Assembly (NCBI GenBank): GCA_038496675.1
Contig: CM076660.1
Span: 4,333,197-4,397,196, forward strand
Source: Rachycentron canadum
Taxonomy: Eukaryota; Chordata; Actinopteri; Carangiformes; Rachycentridae
Length of the DNA stretch: 64,000 nt
Reading direction: 5' to 3'
The first letter of the stretch is position 1; every line of letters begins with the position of its first letter. Positions 24,501-36,208 of the stretch are shown here, in pieces. A program made the translations under genes and the position numbers. The notes under the pieces are model-generated. The model had not been told where the DNA came from, did no database searches, and saw nothing but the letters and a program-made list of their open reading frames with translations.

Positions 24501-26630
24501 TATATATTCATCATTGGCTTTGCCACTAGAAGCTATTGGCCATACCAGATCAACTAAAAGTATAGCAACCAGTGAAACCAGTTGAACTGAGACATGTTGC
24601 GTTTTATTTCTCATGAACTTGACTATTCCTTTGAAAGAAAATGCTGCATTCTTATTATTTTATAAGTTTAAATTGCACAGCCCTACTTTTACTTTTATTC
24701 ATTCACAAATTTACTAATTTTGTGCGAGCAGTTTTTGTCAAATGTATGTCTTTAGTATTGTTATTTACCTATAAATCTATTATTCTCAGCAGGCACATTA
24801 GAAATAAGTGTGATCACTTTGCAAATCAGCAGCGATCTCAGCGTGAATCAGTTAGGATAGCTATAATCAGAGCAGCCCTGCACGGACTCCACACGCCTTG
24901 ATCCAAAGCAAAGGACCTATCAATCAGCCAGCATAGATAGGTATTCTCTTTAATCCAATCAGATGGCATAATCAAGCACAATGCCTGTGATTTCTGCCAG
25001 CCTCGTGAGATTTGTTCCCATTGAGCAGCCTGTCAGAGAGGCTTTGATTGCATTTGGAGCTCAGGCTGATTTCTGAGTCGAGGCATAAAGTGATGTTTTC
25101 TATCTGCACCCTTCGGAGATTTACACTCACAATAGCCCCGAGTTCTGTCGCTGAGAGAGTGAGATAAAATTTGTTTATTTCTAAAGGGCCTAATTTTCAC
25201 GAGCTCATGTTCGGTTATTATTAACCCCTACTGCTACGCTTGTCCCACAACCCATCTATCATTTCTAATTGTAATTTTTTTTTTAAATTTATTTATTTTA
25301 TGAGCAAGAGATGTGTTTCATATGGAAGGGTAGTATTCTGTTTGCAGTAGAACAATTATCATACTCATACAATTATCATAAAGCACCCATTATCCGTGTT
25401 TCATCTTTAATAGCCTTTTTAGTTATTTGTTTGCTTTACATTTCCCATCGTATCAGTTCACGTAATGTCTCACTTTACTGTCACGCCGCTATTCACATCT
25501 GTAATTAATGTGGGGTTTTTTTTTGTGTTTTGCAGTAGCGGTGAACACCAAATATTTTTATGAGATATTATTGTGCACCAGGCCTGTTTTGAAACCCTGC
25601 TGTGAAAAGGATATTTGGGAACAAAGCAGTGGATAAACAGTGTTGACGGCCAGCCGGTTACTCTGAGAGGTTGCACTGACAAACAGACCGCGCAAACTAA
25701 GCCTTGGCCTGCTCGTCGTCCTAACACCCACACACATGCACAATCACGTCTGAAAAACAGAAAAAGTTGTGGGGGCACATCACTTTGTGCCGAGAAGCGC
25801 TGTAATTACTCATCATTCTGACTGCGATGGATGAGTTTGTATAAATTCCGAAAAAAGTCTCTTTTCATATGCCGTGAAATATTTTACACAACCTTTGTCC
25901 AATTCATTTGTGTATGACGATCATGATGTTCTGTGGCATTGTCAAAGCACAAAGGCGGCACTGAATGAAAATGTCGAAGAAAGATTCAGGTGCAAACGTC
26001 CACATCATCAGATGAAGTTTTCCTGATGCTTTTCACTGGAAGGAACAGCTTTAGACTTTGGGAAACATACTTTGGAGAACATTAATGTCTCTGCCCTGAG
26101 TACAGTGGACACGGTTAAAGTAGCTTAGCACTGAACTGCAAGCAAGGGGAACTAGCTGGTTCCATCTAAAATTCATAAGTAAGACTGTCATGAGATTTGT
26201 GTCTTCGCATGTGGAAATGCTTTTGACCTTCAGATCAGTATTTGTGACAAAATAATCTCAACACTTTCTCCTCTTACTTTCTCTTCTTGAGTTTTCTGCA
26301 TCACACAGTCTTCTTCAGTGAACATAAAACCAGGAGTGAACTGACCAAGCTTCCCCAAATTCAATGTGTCGTGTGAAACTGCATTTATTTGAATGCCAGC
26401 TTTCATTGAAAAACTTGTTATGGGTATAGTATGTGGATCCTAGCGGTGGTCTCAACCATTACCTTTGACCTATAAAATGATGACAGCATTCAGAATTAAC
26501 TGTCAAAGCTTTTGAAAGTGGGTCAATGACAAACTGGGTGACCTTAACCCAACGGGATAACATGCCTGCGAATATGGCCACCATGTCATGAAGATGGAGA
26601 AATGGATTGATTCAGGGCCGTAAGGGAGAG

Positions 26631-26682
26631 CACGCACACATGCGCACACACGCACGCACACACACACAGACACACACACACA
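26631..26682. repeat. CA/CGCA repeat just downstream of exon 8
   Basis: In the cadm1 transcript this is a GU repeat with GUGCGU interruptions, 32-84 nt after the exon 8 donor, a typical position for CELF or TDP-43-type splicing control. That role is inferred. Confidence 0.9.
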
Positions 26683-26714
26683 GATAAACAGGTTGTGTGA
26701 GGGCAATACTGTAC

Positions 26715-26804
26715 CTTGATTGGCTTCGGGGTAGGAGATGGTGGTGGTGATGGTGGTTGTGGTGGTGGTGGCTGTGGTGGGTATAGGGGTGGTGGTGGGA
26801 GCAT
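26715..26804 (-). CDS. cadm1: cadm1 exon 8: Thr-rich juxtamembrane stalk
   Basis: This 90-bp exon has phase 1 at both ends. The acceptor is tcctctcatccag and the donor gtacag. It encodes DAPTTTPIPTTATTTTTT, followed by an ITTTIS stretch and YPEANQ. It corresponds to the human exon starting DPPTTIPPPTTTT, the mucin-like O-glycosylated stalk whose length and shedding are modulated by alternative splicing in mammals. The end (SYPEANQ) does not resemble the human ILTIIT. The coding sequence is largely ACC/ACA triplets, so it is itself a microsatellite and leaves all three frames open. The phase and the in-frame join to exon 7 (G|AT = Asp) identify the real frame. Confidence 0.93.
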
Positions 26805-28086
26805 CTGGATGAGAGGACAAATACATGACAAACACAAGGGGGGGAAAACAAATGAGTACAAAAGCCATGAAGATAAAGTAAAGTCACTGTGAAGCGACGG
26901 TATCGCTGCCTGATGTATGACCAGCAGCTCACTGTGTGTCATCGTGTGTGCGAGTTAAAGGTCTGATGCCGACTTTGTGATGTATTAACCTGATGGCAGC
27001 ACATTAACTGCACCGCACTGTACGCACAGCGATGACACTGCAACACATCATATCGTCTCAGATTGTTTGAGCTGATCAAAGATCTTGTTGGGAACTCTTC
27101 TCTTTTATGTCTATTCACAGGCTACATACCATGACATGAAATACTGACAATGCCAGCAAGCACATGGTTGTTAGAAGTGATTAAATGTCTAATGAGTAAC
27201 ACGTGCTGGTGTTGTACTTGCGCTGTCATTGTCATGCAAGTGAGCTATCTTGACAAACAAGTGTGCCAGTGCATTTTTAATATCTCCAAGGGGACGAGTA
27301 CAAAGTTGGATGCGGATAATGGCAGCAAAGAAAAATAAAAAAAAAAAAACATCTGATGTATAAACTCAAGCACAATGACACAATAGATGGCAATACACAA
27401 AAACAGAGAGAAGGAAATAATATACACATAAAAAAATAAATGAAAAGCACCAAGCTGGGTCTATTTTTCCTCCCACAGCTTTCCCCTTTTTACTTCATTA
27501 GCCGGGTTAGACTCCCCACCCTGACAATGACCAGAGGGAGATATCAAAAGTGACATTTTCCTTGTTGAAGTGGCAGGGCTGCACTGATATGAAGCCGCTG
27601 GCAGTGCTGCTTGGTTAGAAATCTCCCATGCTGCTCTGATTGCCTGGGAATGGACTGAAAAACCTGTTGGGGTTATTAAAAGGTGCTGAAAAAATAAGTA
27701 ATTTCTGGCTGTCGATAAGGAGAGTGGCTAGTCTACACTTTAATGAAATAAGGTGTTATAAGAAGGTGAGGAAAGGAAATGTGTGTGGACAGAAAGCGAG
27801 AATGACGGGGAATTCAAGGAGACAGAAGAGGCACCGTTTTAACTAGTTGCAAAGAAAATGTTGCATTTTCCCACAACAAGCTGCAGCTACTCTATTTTAC
27901 CAAACTTTCATTTACCCAGAAAAAGTTTCATTGAGATTAAAAATCTCATTTACACAATTAACGGAGCCGCAGATAAAAATATAACAACTTGCAATGAAAA
28001 TAAACATTGACTCATAAACTAATTTCCAGCAGATGGTTCAAGTGAAAAAGTCTGGAGATGGTGCATGTCATCGTATCAACATCGTA

Positions 28087-28372
28087 GGGGCGGCTGAAGC
28101 CAATCCCTGCTGACATTGGGTGAGGGCAAGGTGCAGCTGCTCCATCACAGGGCTGACATATAGAGACAGATAACCATTCACACTCAGGACACTCACATTC
28201 ACTCATATGGACAATTTAGAGTCACCAGTCAACCGAACCTGCATGTCTTTGGACTGTTGGAGGAAACTGGAAAATCCGGAGGGAACCTTTGCGGAGAACG
28301 TGGCCGAACAGGGGTTCAAACCTTCAGTCTTCATGCTGCGATGACAGCACTGATCACTGCGTCACTGCGCTC
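28087..28372 (+). repeat. Fish interspersed repeat, family A, copy 1
   Basis: The sequence runs from gaagccaatccctgctgac through gacatatagagacag, ggacaatttagagtcacc and cctgcatgtctttggactg to ggggttcaaacc and gatcactgcgtcactgcgc. This order recalls a LINE-tail or SINE-like repeat found in very many fish genomes; I cannot name the family without a library search. The ggttcaaacc string looks like a pol III B box but belongs to the repeat. Confidence 0.8.
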
Positions 28373-30535
28373 CATAATGAACATTTGCAATCCAATCAAA
28401 TTTGATCTTTATTATTTAGATTTTATGAATCAACATTTGGAAATTAAGACTGCATCACAGTTACGAGTGAATAGGTCTTGAAATCTGGCACTTGATGTTG
28501 AATGATATAGGCTGGGCCTGGTTTCAAGTGCTTAGCGTTATTTCCGATGTGTTTTTTTATTGGAAGACACTGCCAAAATGTCAGTGAATGTTTCGAAAGA
28601 AATACTTTACAGAATGTTGCACGAAATTAAAAGCATTTGTTTGCATAATGAATTTCTGACTAATTTAAAATGGTGTAGATGAAGCCACAAAAACCACAAC
28701 CACTAACTGGAACAAACCACAGTGGACAGGAATTTAGATTGAAGAGGGGCGGATGATATTACATGTGTTTGTTATTGTTATGAATCTCATGAAAAGAGCA
28801 AAACAACAATGATTTTTGTCCTGTTGACAAATGTTGTCTGTATCGCCGAAGCCTTTGAGATCTTATTTCTCTTTGCCAAAGACCTCTGTTGGTGTAAAAA
28901 ATAAATATAAAAAAATAAAATCACATCATTGAGCCACAATGCTGCACTGCATGACATTTCCTTTATTACCATGAATACAGCCACTTTGGTTTGTTCTGAG
29001 GCAATTCCACATAGACCGTCATGCTGCTGGAAATTCTCTATAGTGTATCAAAACTGTATTAAATTGGAGTTTAAAATGAACTGTTTACACCTGTTTGAGC
29101 GATGTTTGCTAAAAAGTACAGCAGGCGGCAGCTTCAGAAAATGACGAGCTTATATTAAACATTAAACTACACAGATGTGCCCCCTTGTTAAAGATTCATG
29201 TCTGGATTCATGGGACTGGAGTTGGATGCCACAGACAGGACAGTTTTTAAGAATGCATTTTGGTCGTTACATGACAATTTAATATGCACCAGTCTTTGCA
29301 CCAATAGATCGGCTGCCACGAGCAACATATTGTAGATAATACATTCAAGGAACCAAAGTTGAATGTACACCAAATATATTTTCACTATGAAAAGGGATCA
29401 AATTGAAAATGTGTAGAAGCTACATTACAGATATATACATTATATAATTCACCCTCGTGTTTGTTCTTGTCTTCCCTAGAGCTACAGAGGTTGTTTATCA
29501 TTTAAAAGTAGCCTTCCCTGAGGGCAGGGTATGTTCATAGTTACTACAAAAGTCTGTTCACGGTTGTTAGTTTGGAAAATCATCTATTTTTATGCACTTG
29601 AAGAAAAGTGAATCAGGTAATTCAAATACAAGGCAGAAAAGACCATGTAGCCCCTCAGAACTCTGCCTGAAGCAAATTTAGAAATGCAAATTGTGGCCTT
29701 CAGGTGATCTGGATGAGTATTCAAATTCTGCTGATGTACAGTATGTTTTTAATCTATCAACAATCCTGTTCTTTTAAAGACAACCTTGACGATACAAAAG
29801 GCTGTACAGACCAATGTGGAGACAAAGGCGAGGAGAAATGATCCATTGGGAAGTCAGCTGGCAGATGAAGCTTGAGCTGATGAGTTTCACACATGCTTGA
29901 GAGCCAACAAACTCCAGCTCGGGGGTGGCGTGGTCTAATTGGTTTTATCCCATCATGAACTGTGAGGGTCCAACAGATGTTTGGGATCATCAGTGTCAAC
30001 AACTCATTAAAATCTTAAGAGAAAAAAAAAAGATTAAAAACTGGCAATACTGTCTGAATGTACACAACCCTCCCCTCCCCACCACCCATTTCGTGGATAG
30101 CCAGCGCAATGTATCTATGAAGACTGGAGCTCATTGACTTTCAAATGTGACAGGCAGAATGTGTTTTTCCTCCCGCTGAGTCACCGGGCCTTGTTTACTG
30201 ATGAGGCTTATGAATCAGTGTTTCTAGTCTGAACGAATGGAGCAGGATTGCAGGAAGCTCGGAGACGCAGTCTGACAGGAATCGTTCCTGCTAAACCCAG
30301 TGAGTTAGAGAACTCCATGTGAGCACAGGATGAGACAAACATCCTGCGTTTACACAGTGGTAGTGGATGTACCACAGCAAACAAATACTAACACTAGCAT
30401 GAATGAGTTCACATATGGCAAAAACGCACTACCTATAATAAATTACATTGATAATCCCACATTTTGTTACAATTTGTTCTGAGCTAGACAACAATATGAC
30501 AATAATTTAATTCTCATTAAATGGAGGCTTGTAGT

Positions 30536-30840
30536 TATAGTAGAGTACATCATACTCTAGTGTAGTAAAGTGGGGTATAGTATAGGTTACTGTGGTGCTG
30601 TGTGGTATAGTAAGGTAAAGTATAGTATAGTACAGTATAGTATTGTATAGTATAGCATAGCATAGCATAGTGTGGTATACTATAGTTTGGTAAAGTACAG
30701 TACAGTATAGTATAGTTTAGAGTAGTATAGCAAAGCATAGCATATAGCATAGTTTATCATAGCGTGGCATAGTATAGTATTGTGTAGTTAAGTGTAGCAT
30801 AGTGTAGAGTAGTATAGTATAGTGTATGGTACATTATATG
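30536..30840 (+). repeat. TATAG-type imperfect pentanucleotide array
   Basis: About 300 bp of tatag, catag, gtatag and taagg-like units with drifting period, bounded by unique sequence. On the minus strand it leaves a Tyr/Cys/Leu-rich open frame (30750-30550) that is only a by-product of the repeat. Confidence 0.85.
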
Positions 30841-32036
30841 AGTCTTAGCTACATCGGCTTTACCCCATCCTTTAACATATGTTGTCATCAAAGGTCGTTA
30901 AAATATAAAATGCTAATGTTAATGAATTAATGAATGCTCATTAGACATCAGGCATCTATACAAATGAGAAATGTTTGGGATGATCTCAGACAGTTTTTCT
31001 CTTCATACAAGACATTTCTCTTTATTTCATTTACCTAAGTTAGTTATTAAAGGGTAAAACAGAGAATAAACAAGACAAAATAACCCTTTTCTACCAAAGT
31101 ATTTAACAATCCTACTTTTATGTAAAGAAAAAAAAAAGCATTTGTACCTTTCATGAAACATATTGCACATTAGGTGCTGAACTTGTGTCAGACGCTGCTT
31201 TGTGTAACGCTGTGACCTGATCAGAAAGTTTTATTTCCTCCTTTTTGCTTTTACATTTCTCTGCTCGTCTTTTCTGACCTGCTACACTCCCCAACTGTAT
31301 CAGTGATTTGCTGTTTTGTCATGGTATCCATTTAGTGCTTCTTAACCCTGGAGGGGTTACCTATATTTTATTCTTCAGACGGTCTCTTCTATTTTTCCCT
31401 TTCCCATGCCCTCTAAAGGTGGGATCCTTAATATCCGTCTACTACGAACCAGTGAAGCTCTGACACTCTTATTGTGATTACATACAGACTCGAGATTGAC
31501 TTGTGGTGACATTCATGGTTGCTAATATGAAAGAGTATAAAGTATTGGTATATTTTGAAACCTTTCTTAAATTATTGTCTTTCTAGAAAGAAGTCATGAA
31601 AAACTCCTTCGAACACTCATTTTTTTTCTGGTAGTTCTAAATGGCTTGGATAAAAAAAAAAAAAAACTAATTTTAAGCTTCAAGTATATCTCAGACCTCT
31701 GAATTCACTGTAAGGCCTCTTAGAGTTCAGGTTAAGGATTGCTGTGGTACGTGCACTAACCCTGACATGATATAGCTGGTGAGAGGACACTTTGACCAAT
31801 TGCAGGCCTTTTCAGGGAGAGCGACCCTATTGGCTGCAGATGCACATACACATTGACACAAGTGGATACGTGTCAATATCAACAAAGCGTTTCAGAGACT
31901 TGTACTTGTACTCCAGGACAAGTAAGAGACCGCTAACTTCATTTTAATTCATAAACTAAGGAGTTATAATGGTTGGTTGTGAATGGCTATGTTGAAGGTC
32001 TCTAAGAGTTTATAGCTAACAGTGTTGGGTTGCATG

Positions 32037-32272
32037 GATAACCTGCATGGGTTTCCTCTGGTTACTCCGGCTTCTTCCCACAGTCCAAAGACAAGCATGT
32101 TACTTTGACTGGTAACTCTAAAGTACCCATAGGTGTGAATGTGAATGTCAATATGTCGGCCCTGTGAATGATGACCTCTCCGTTGTGTAGTCCTCGCTCA
32201 ATGTCATCTGTGATTGGCTCCAGCCCCCCGTGACCCTTTAATAACAAGCGGTATAGATAATGGATGAATAGA
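32037..32272 (-). repeat. Fish interspersed repeat, family A, copy 2
   Basis: Reverse orientation of family A. The plus strand shows ccacagtccaaagacaagcatg, then ggtaactctaaagta, and ends attggctccagccccccgtg plus acaagcggtatagataatggatga, which is the characteristic other end of the repeat. It sits in the same intron as copy 1 and inverted to it. Confidence 0.8.
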
Positions 32273-33419
32273 TAACTGTAGCCAAAGGCTAATGGCTGTG
32301 GCCAGGTACATGTATGAGGCAAGTGCAAATGCCGGTGAGTGGTATGTCAGATCTTTCTGATAAGGGGCAAATATAGAAGGGCATGTTTTCTACATAGTGG
32401 ATGACTTTGGAATATCAACATAATACATGTAACATGGAAACTGGAAGTATTGCATGAAAAAAAATATGGTCAAAGGCATTTTTGTATGGATTATTTGGAC
32501 ATAAACACATATGATTGAGGCAAATCAAGTAAATCATGACATTTAAGACCATGGTCACTATTACATATGCAAGAAAGAGAATTTCTATGCACTTAATTTA
32601 ATTTTAGGTAGTTAAAATGTTTAAAATGTCTTAAAAGCACACAGACAGGCTTCATTCAAAACCTGCTTGCAAATTTGTTTTGGAAGTGATGAGTTGCTTT
32701 TTCTTCCTCATAACATTATACACAAGCAATTTCACCTCCACTCTAGTGCAATTTCAGCAAAGTTAGAGCACTTGCAAATGGGACGTTTCAGGACACTTTG
32801 CACCCCCGGAAGACAAGTTGGATGCCACTTAAAGAGCGAGCAGTGATTTCTGAAGAAGCTCCCATGTGTTTTAATGGAGAAGAAGTGTAAAGTAAGTAGG
32901 AAGATGACTGAGAGCAACAGGGTCACTAAACATGCTGCTAGTGTGCAATAAAAGCTGGTGATGGTGACGGAGCAGGGAAGAAGAGAACTCAGTTATTGGG
33001 TAAACGGTAGCCTGTAAACAACTTAAAACCCCTCGGCGCTGGGTCTCGCTCGACTGTGAGAGGAAAACCCTGATGCTTGTGTTTTCTTACCCTGTGAAGT
33101 AAGACCACCAGTGAGAGTTAGAGCAGTACAGACTGCCTTCTTTTTGTTGTTAACATTGTTAATGTCAGACAGGCTCACAGTGCTCTCCATCACTTAGAGC
33201 CACAATACTCGGAAATCAGATGTATTAGAAAAGATGCTGGCTGTGGCTGCATTTGTTCTGGCTGTCAAGCAGGGGGACTGTTGGGGTGGATGCACCATTC
33301 AGACTTCAGACAGAGCTCTCGTACAGTTTGGGAACTTGTGGTGATATCAGGGCTGTTATGATTTACTTTTTTTTTTTTCAAATTATACTGAAAAACAATA
33401 CAAATTAAAATATTTTAAA

Positions 33420-35260
33420 GATTTTTGATCATTGACACATAAGACACAATAAAAACAAAAAAAATAGAACAAAAAAAATATGACAGGACAAAATAGTCTA
33501 AATAACTATCATTAATATCATAATTTAGGAAAAAAGCCATGTGATAAAAGAAAGGTTTAAGAAGAGATTCAAAGGAGGACACTGAGTTTTCCAGCCTGAG
33601 ATCTCTGTCACCTTTGGTGACGTGTTGGGATTTAGGAACCATTAGCAGAGCCCTGCCAAGGGATCTCTGGCAGCGATCAGGCTCACAGGGAGTTAGCAGA
33701 TCGCAGATGTAGGCAGGAGCCAGCCCATTAGAGACCTTAAAAACAAGAATAAAATCTCAAAATCAATTCTATAACTCACAGGAAGCCAGTGAAGGGCAGC
33801 AAGGATTGGTGTATAGGGTGGTTTTCTTTGTATGTGTTAACAGCCTGGCAGCAGAGCTTTGTATCTACCGTGGTCTTTGTATGTTTTTCCTGCTGATACC
33901 AGAACAGAGTGCACTGCAATACTGGAGTCTGGAAGACATAAACGCATGGGTGACTTTCTCTAAATCTGCAGAGGAAAGAAATGACCTGATCTGGGTTTTT
34001 TGTCTCAATTGTGCAAAGCAGGACTGCACCACCCTAAGTCACTGGAGAATCAAAGGGAAATTCTGAATCAAAAATAACACCTTGGTTTCAGGCCTCTTTT
34101 CAAACATTATTGGATAAGGCATCCAGACTAGAGGAGAGATTATTAATGCTTGTAGTGCTGGGGCCACAGGGGGTAATTATAATTACCTCTGATTTGGAGT
34201 CATTCAGCTCCAGGAAGTTTTCAGACATCCAATTTTTAATTTCAGCGAGGCAGGACATAATACAGAAAATGCATCAACGGTACCAGGCTTTATCAGGACA
34301 CTTAACTGGGTATCATCTTGCAAAGCTATGGCATAGCAGTTCAAGATTTGTCCCCGGGGTAGCAAGTATATGGTAAATAAGAGGAGACCCAAAATAGACC
34401 CTTGGGGAACCGCAGAAATCAGAGGACCCACGTCCCTGATGCCAACATAGTTCTTCAGATGGTTGATATTATGTTCCACTGAATCAATGGTGAAGCTGAT
34501 GTCAAGGAGAATTATAATGGATTACAGGCCAGTGTCAGATGCAAGCAATAAGTGAATGGTGACCCACTCAGTGCAAAATTAAGTTAGAAATGACACCTGA
34601 TTGTTATTTATAAAGAAAATTATTTGGGTGAAGATGATTTCTTTCTCAAATCTGTTACAAATGGCGGGTTGGAGATTGGCATGAAATGACTTAAAACAGA
34701 GGCAACCAGGTCTCTTCAGCAGGTGGGGAACAGTGTCACAATTAAAATTGGAGGGGAAATAGCAGAGACAGAGAGGAATTAATAATGGCTGAAATATCTG
34801 GACCAACTGTGTAAAATACAGCTCTTAAAAACCAAGTGGGAACATGGTCTGAGGGGCAGGTGGAATTTGAAAGTGCAACATTGTGTTCTAAGGTTTGACA
34901 GAGAGATTTTACTGAAAGGGGTTAATGCTGAGGGTGGGCAGGAGCCAACATCAAGCTCTATTAAAGTGCTGCCTGAGCTCCACCATTTTATTTTACAAGT
35001 TATTTAGAAATTCCTTACATCTCTCTGGGGTAGATTCAACTGGCTGGCTAGGCAGGGGACCAATCACAGAATTTATGGTTTTAAAAATGACTCTGGGATT
35101 GTGACCCTCTTCAGCAATCAGATTTGAAAATAGTCCTTGCTCTTTGATTGTTGCTCTGAAGTGGACATTAGAAGTTTTACTGAGGCAAAAGAGAAATTGA
35201 TCCCCACCACAGTCACAGACCAGGACCCTGATTTTCAGGTCATCACAGACCAGCTATTTG
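33420..35260 (-). mobile_element. Decayed LINE (CR1/L2 superfamily) reverse-transcriptase relic
   Basis: Read on the minus strand in shifting frames, this segment recalls fish L2-type non-LTR retrotransposon RT. It has an INSSLS...LLKRPG stretch (about 34.8-34.6 kb), SAVPQGSILGLLLF (34.4 kb), a damaged YADD box (QDDTQL), an LNDSKSEVI stretch (34.2 kb) and a QLRQKTQ...SRLQYC region. It ends with the KSQHVTKGDRDLRLENSVSS tail near 33.6-33.5 kb. Many stops and frameshifts make it long dead. The orientation matches cadm1. The endonuclease part was not seen. Confidence 0.8.
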
Positions 35261-35317
35261 ATTGACAACTGGACCAGCAAAAACAAAAGGAGCCAGAACC
35301 AGATGTTTTATATTAGC

Positions 35318-35320
<3 letters not shown>

Positions 35321-35362
<42 letters not shown>
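35321..35362. repeat. (GT)n(TA)n microsatellite
   Basis: GT array running into TATATATA, about 60 bp beyond the recognisable LINE relic. Confidence 0.92.
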
Positions 35363-35363
<1 letters not shown>

Positions 35364-35507
35364 AAAATGACCCTGCTTCCCTGATATTTTTTCGATGGAG
35401 TGTTTTTCTCTAGATATACATCTCCCTTGCAGCTCCTGTTTAGGTAAATGGTCCACTGCATAGGTGCATTCATGATGGTGGTAGTGCAGGAGCAGGAGGT
35501 GGTCTGT

Positions 35508-35510
<3 letters not shown>

Positions 35511-35558
<48 letters not shown>
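35511..35558. repeat. (TG)24 microsatellite
   Basis: A pure TG array, the second in 240 bp, in the same orientation as the one at 35321-35362. Confidence 0.92.
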
Positions 35559-35559
<1 letters not shown>

Positions 35560-36094
35560 TGGAGGGGGATCTGGAACATAATGTGAGAATCGGCTTCTGA
35601 CAGCTCAGCCACAACATCCTGTCTTCCCATTAGCTAGGCGAAGGTTGAATTACAGTAGACATTAGTAGTGTGGGGGCCACAGACACATCAAAGTCATCAA
35701 AAGACTGGCTCTAAAAGGATGGAGGCCCTCTGTGGTTTTAATGGTGGCTGTGTTTTTTTTTTTTCCTTTCTTTTTTTTTTGTTTTGGTGCAAGGCTTTTA
35801 GTTGCCCACGTGTTGCATTACCGTGTTTATCTTTGTGTTTCTCTGACCATGGGGGGATAAGAGTGGGTGGATGAGAGAGGGGCAAACTGGAACCAACACC
35901 ATGGGGTTTTGTTGTTCAAGCCCAAGGGAGACAGACACTCAAAAAAGCCTGCTACCAGAAAATTCATACTTCACGCAAAGTTGTACTTTATGGATCACGC
36001 AACTGTGAGCAATAAGATAGCTTCAAGAAAGAGGGTTGCTCTTATTGATGTTTTTAATGTGTGCTGTAATTGATCTGATTACAAACACATTGCC

Positions 36095-36108
36095 TGTGTG
36101 CGTGCGCG

Positions 36109-36196
<88 letters not shown>

Positions 36197-36208
36197 AACA
36201 CACACACC
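36095..36208. repeat. GC/CA alternating purine-pyrimidine tract
   Basis: A GTGTGCGTGCGCGCGC-type start passes into about 37 CA repeats and then AACACAAACACACAC. Over 95 bp of strict purine-pyrimidine alternation including a GC core. Confidence 0.93.

Larger units (their letters stand above)
17375..26714 (-). other. Intron 8 of cadm1
   Basis: 9.3 kb between stalk exon 8 and the microexon. It begins with a GU-rich repeat 32-84 bp after the exon 8 donor and ends in a long pyrimidine tract before exon 9. It contains a two-state hairpin at 18.15 kb, repeat copies near 20.7 and 21.3 kb, and a complex, repeat-poor stretch at 24.8-25.1 kb. No gene was recognised. A plus-strand open frame at 19878-20255 has no recognisable domain. 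Confidence 0.8.

Noticed and set aside
26503..26942. Long open frames of 106-121 codons in the other reading frames over exon 8 (His-rich, Pro-rich)
   Set aside because: They are by-products of the ACC/ACA triplet array and CA repeat. Only the Thr-rich frame joins exons 7 and 9 in phase.
28300..28330. ggttcaaacc as a tRNA B box
   Set aside because: No cloverleaf partner sequences were seen. It is the expected internal string of the family A interspersed repeat.
30550..30750. Tyr-rich 66-codon minus-strand frame
   Set aside because: A translation of the TATAG-type array.
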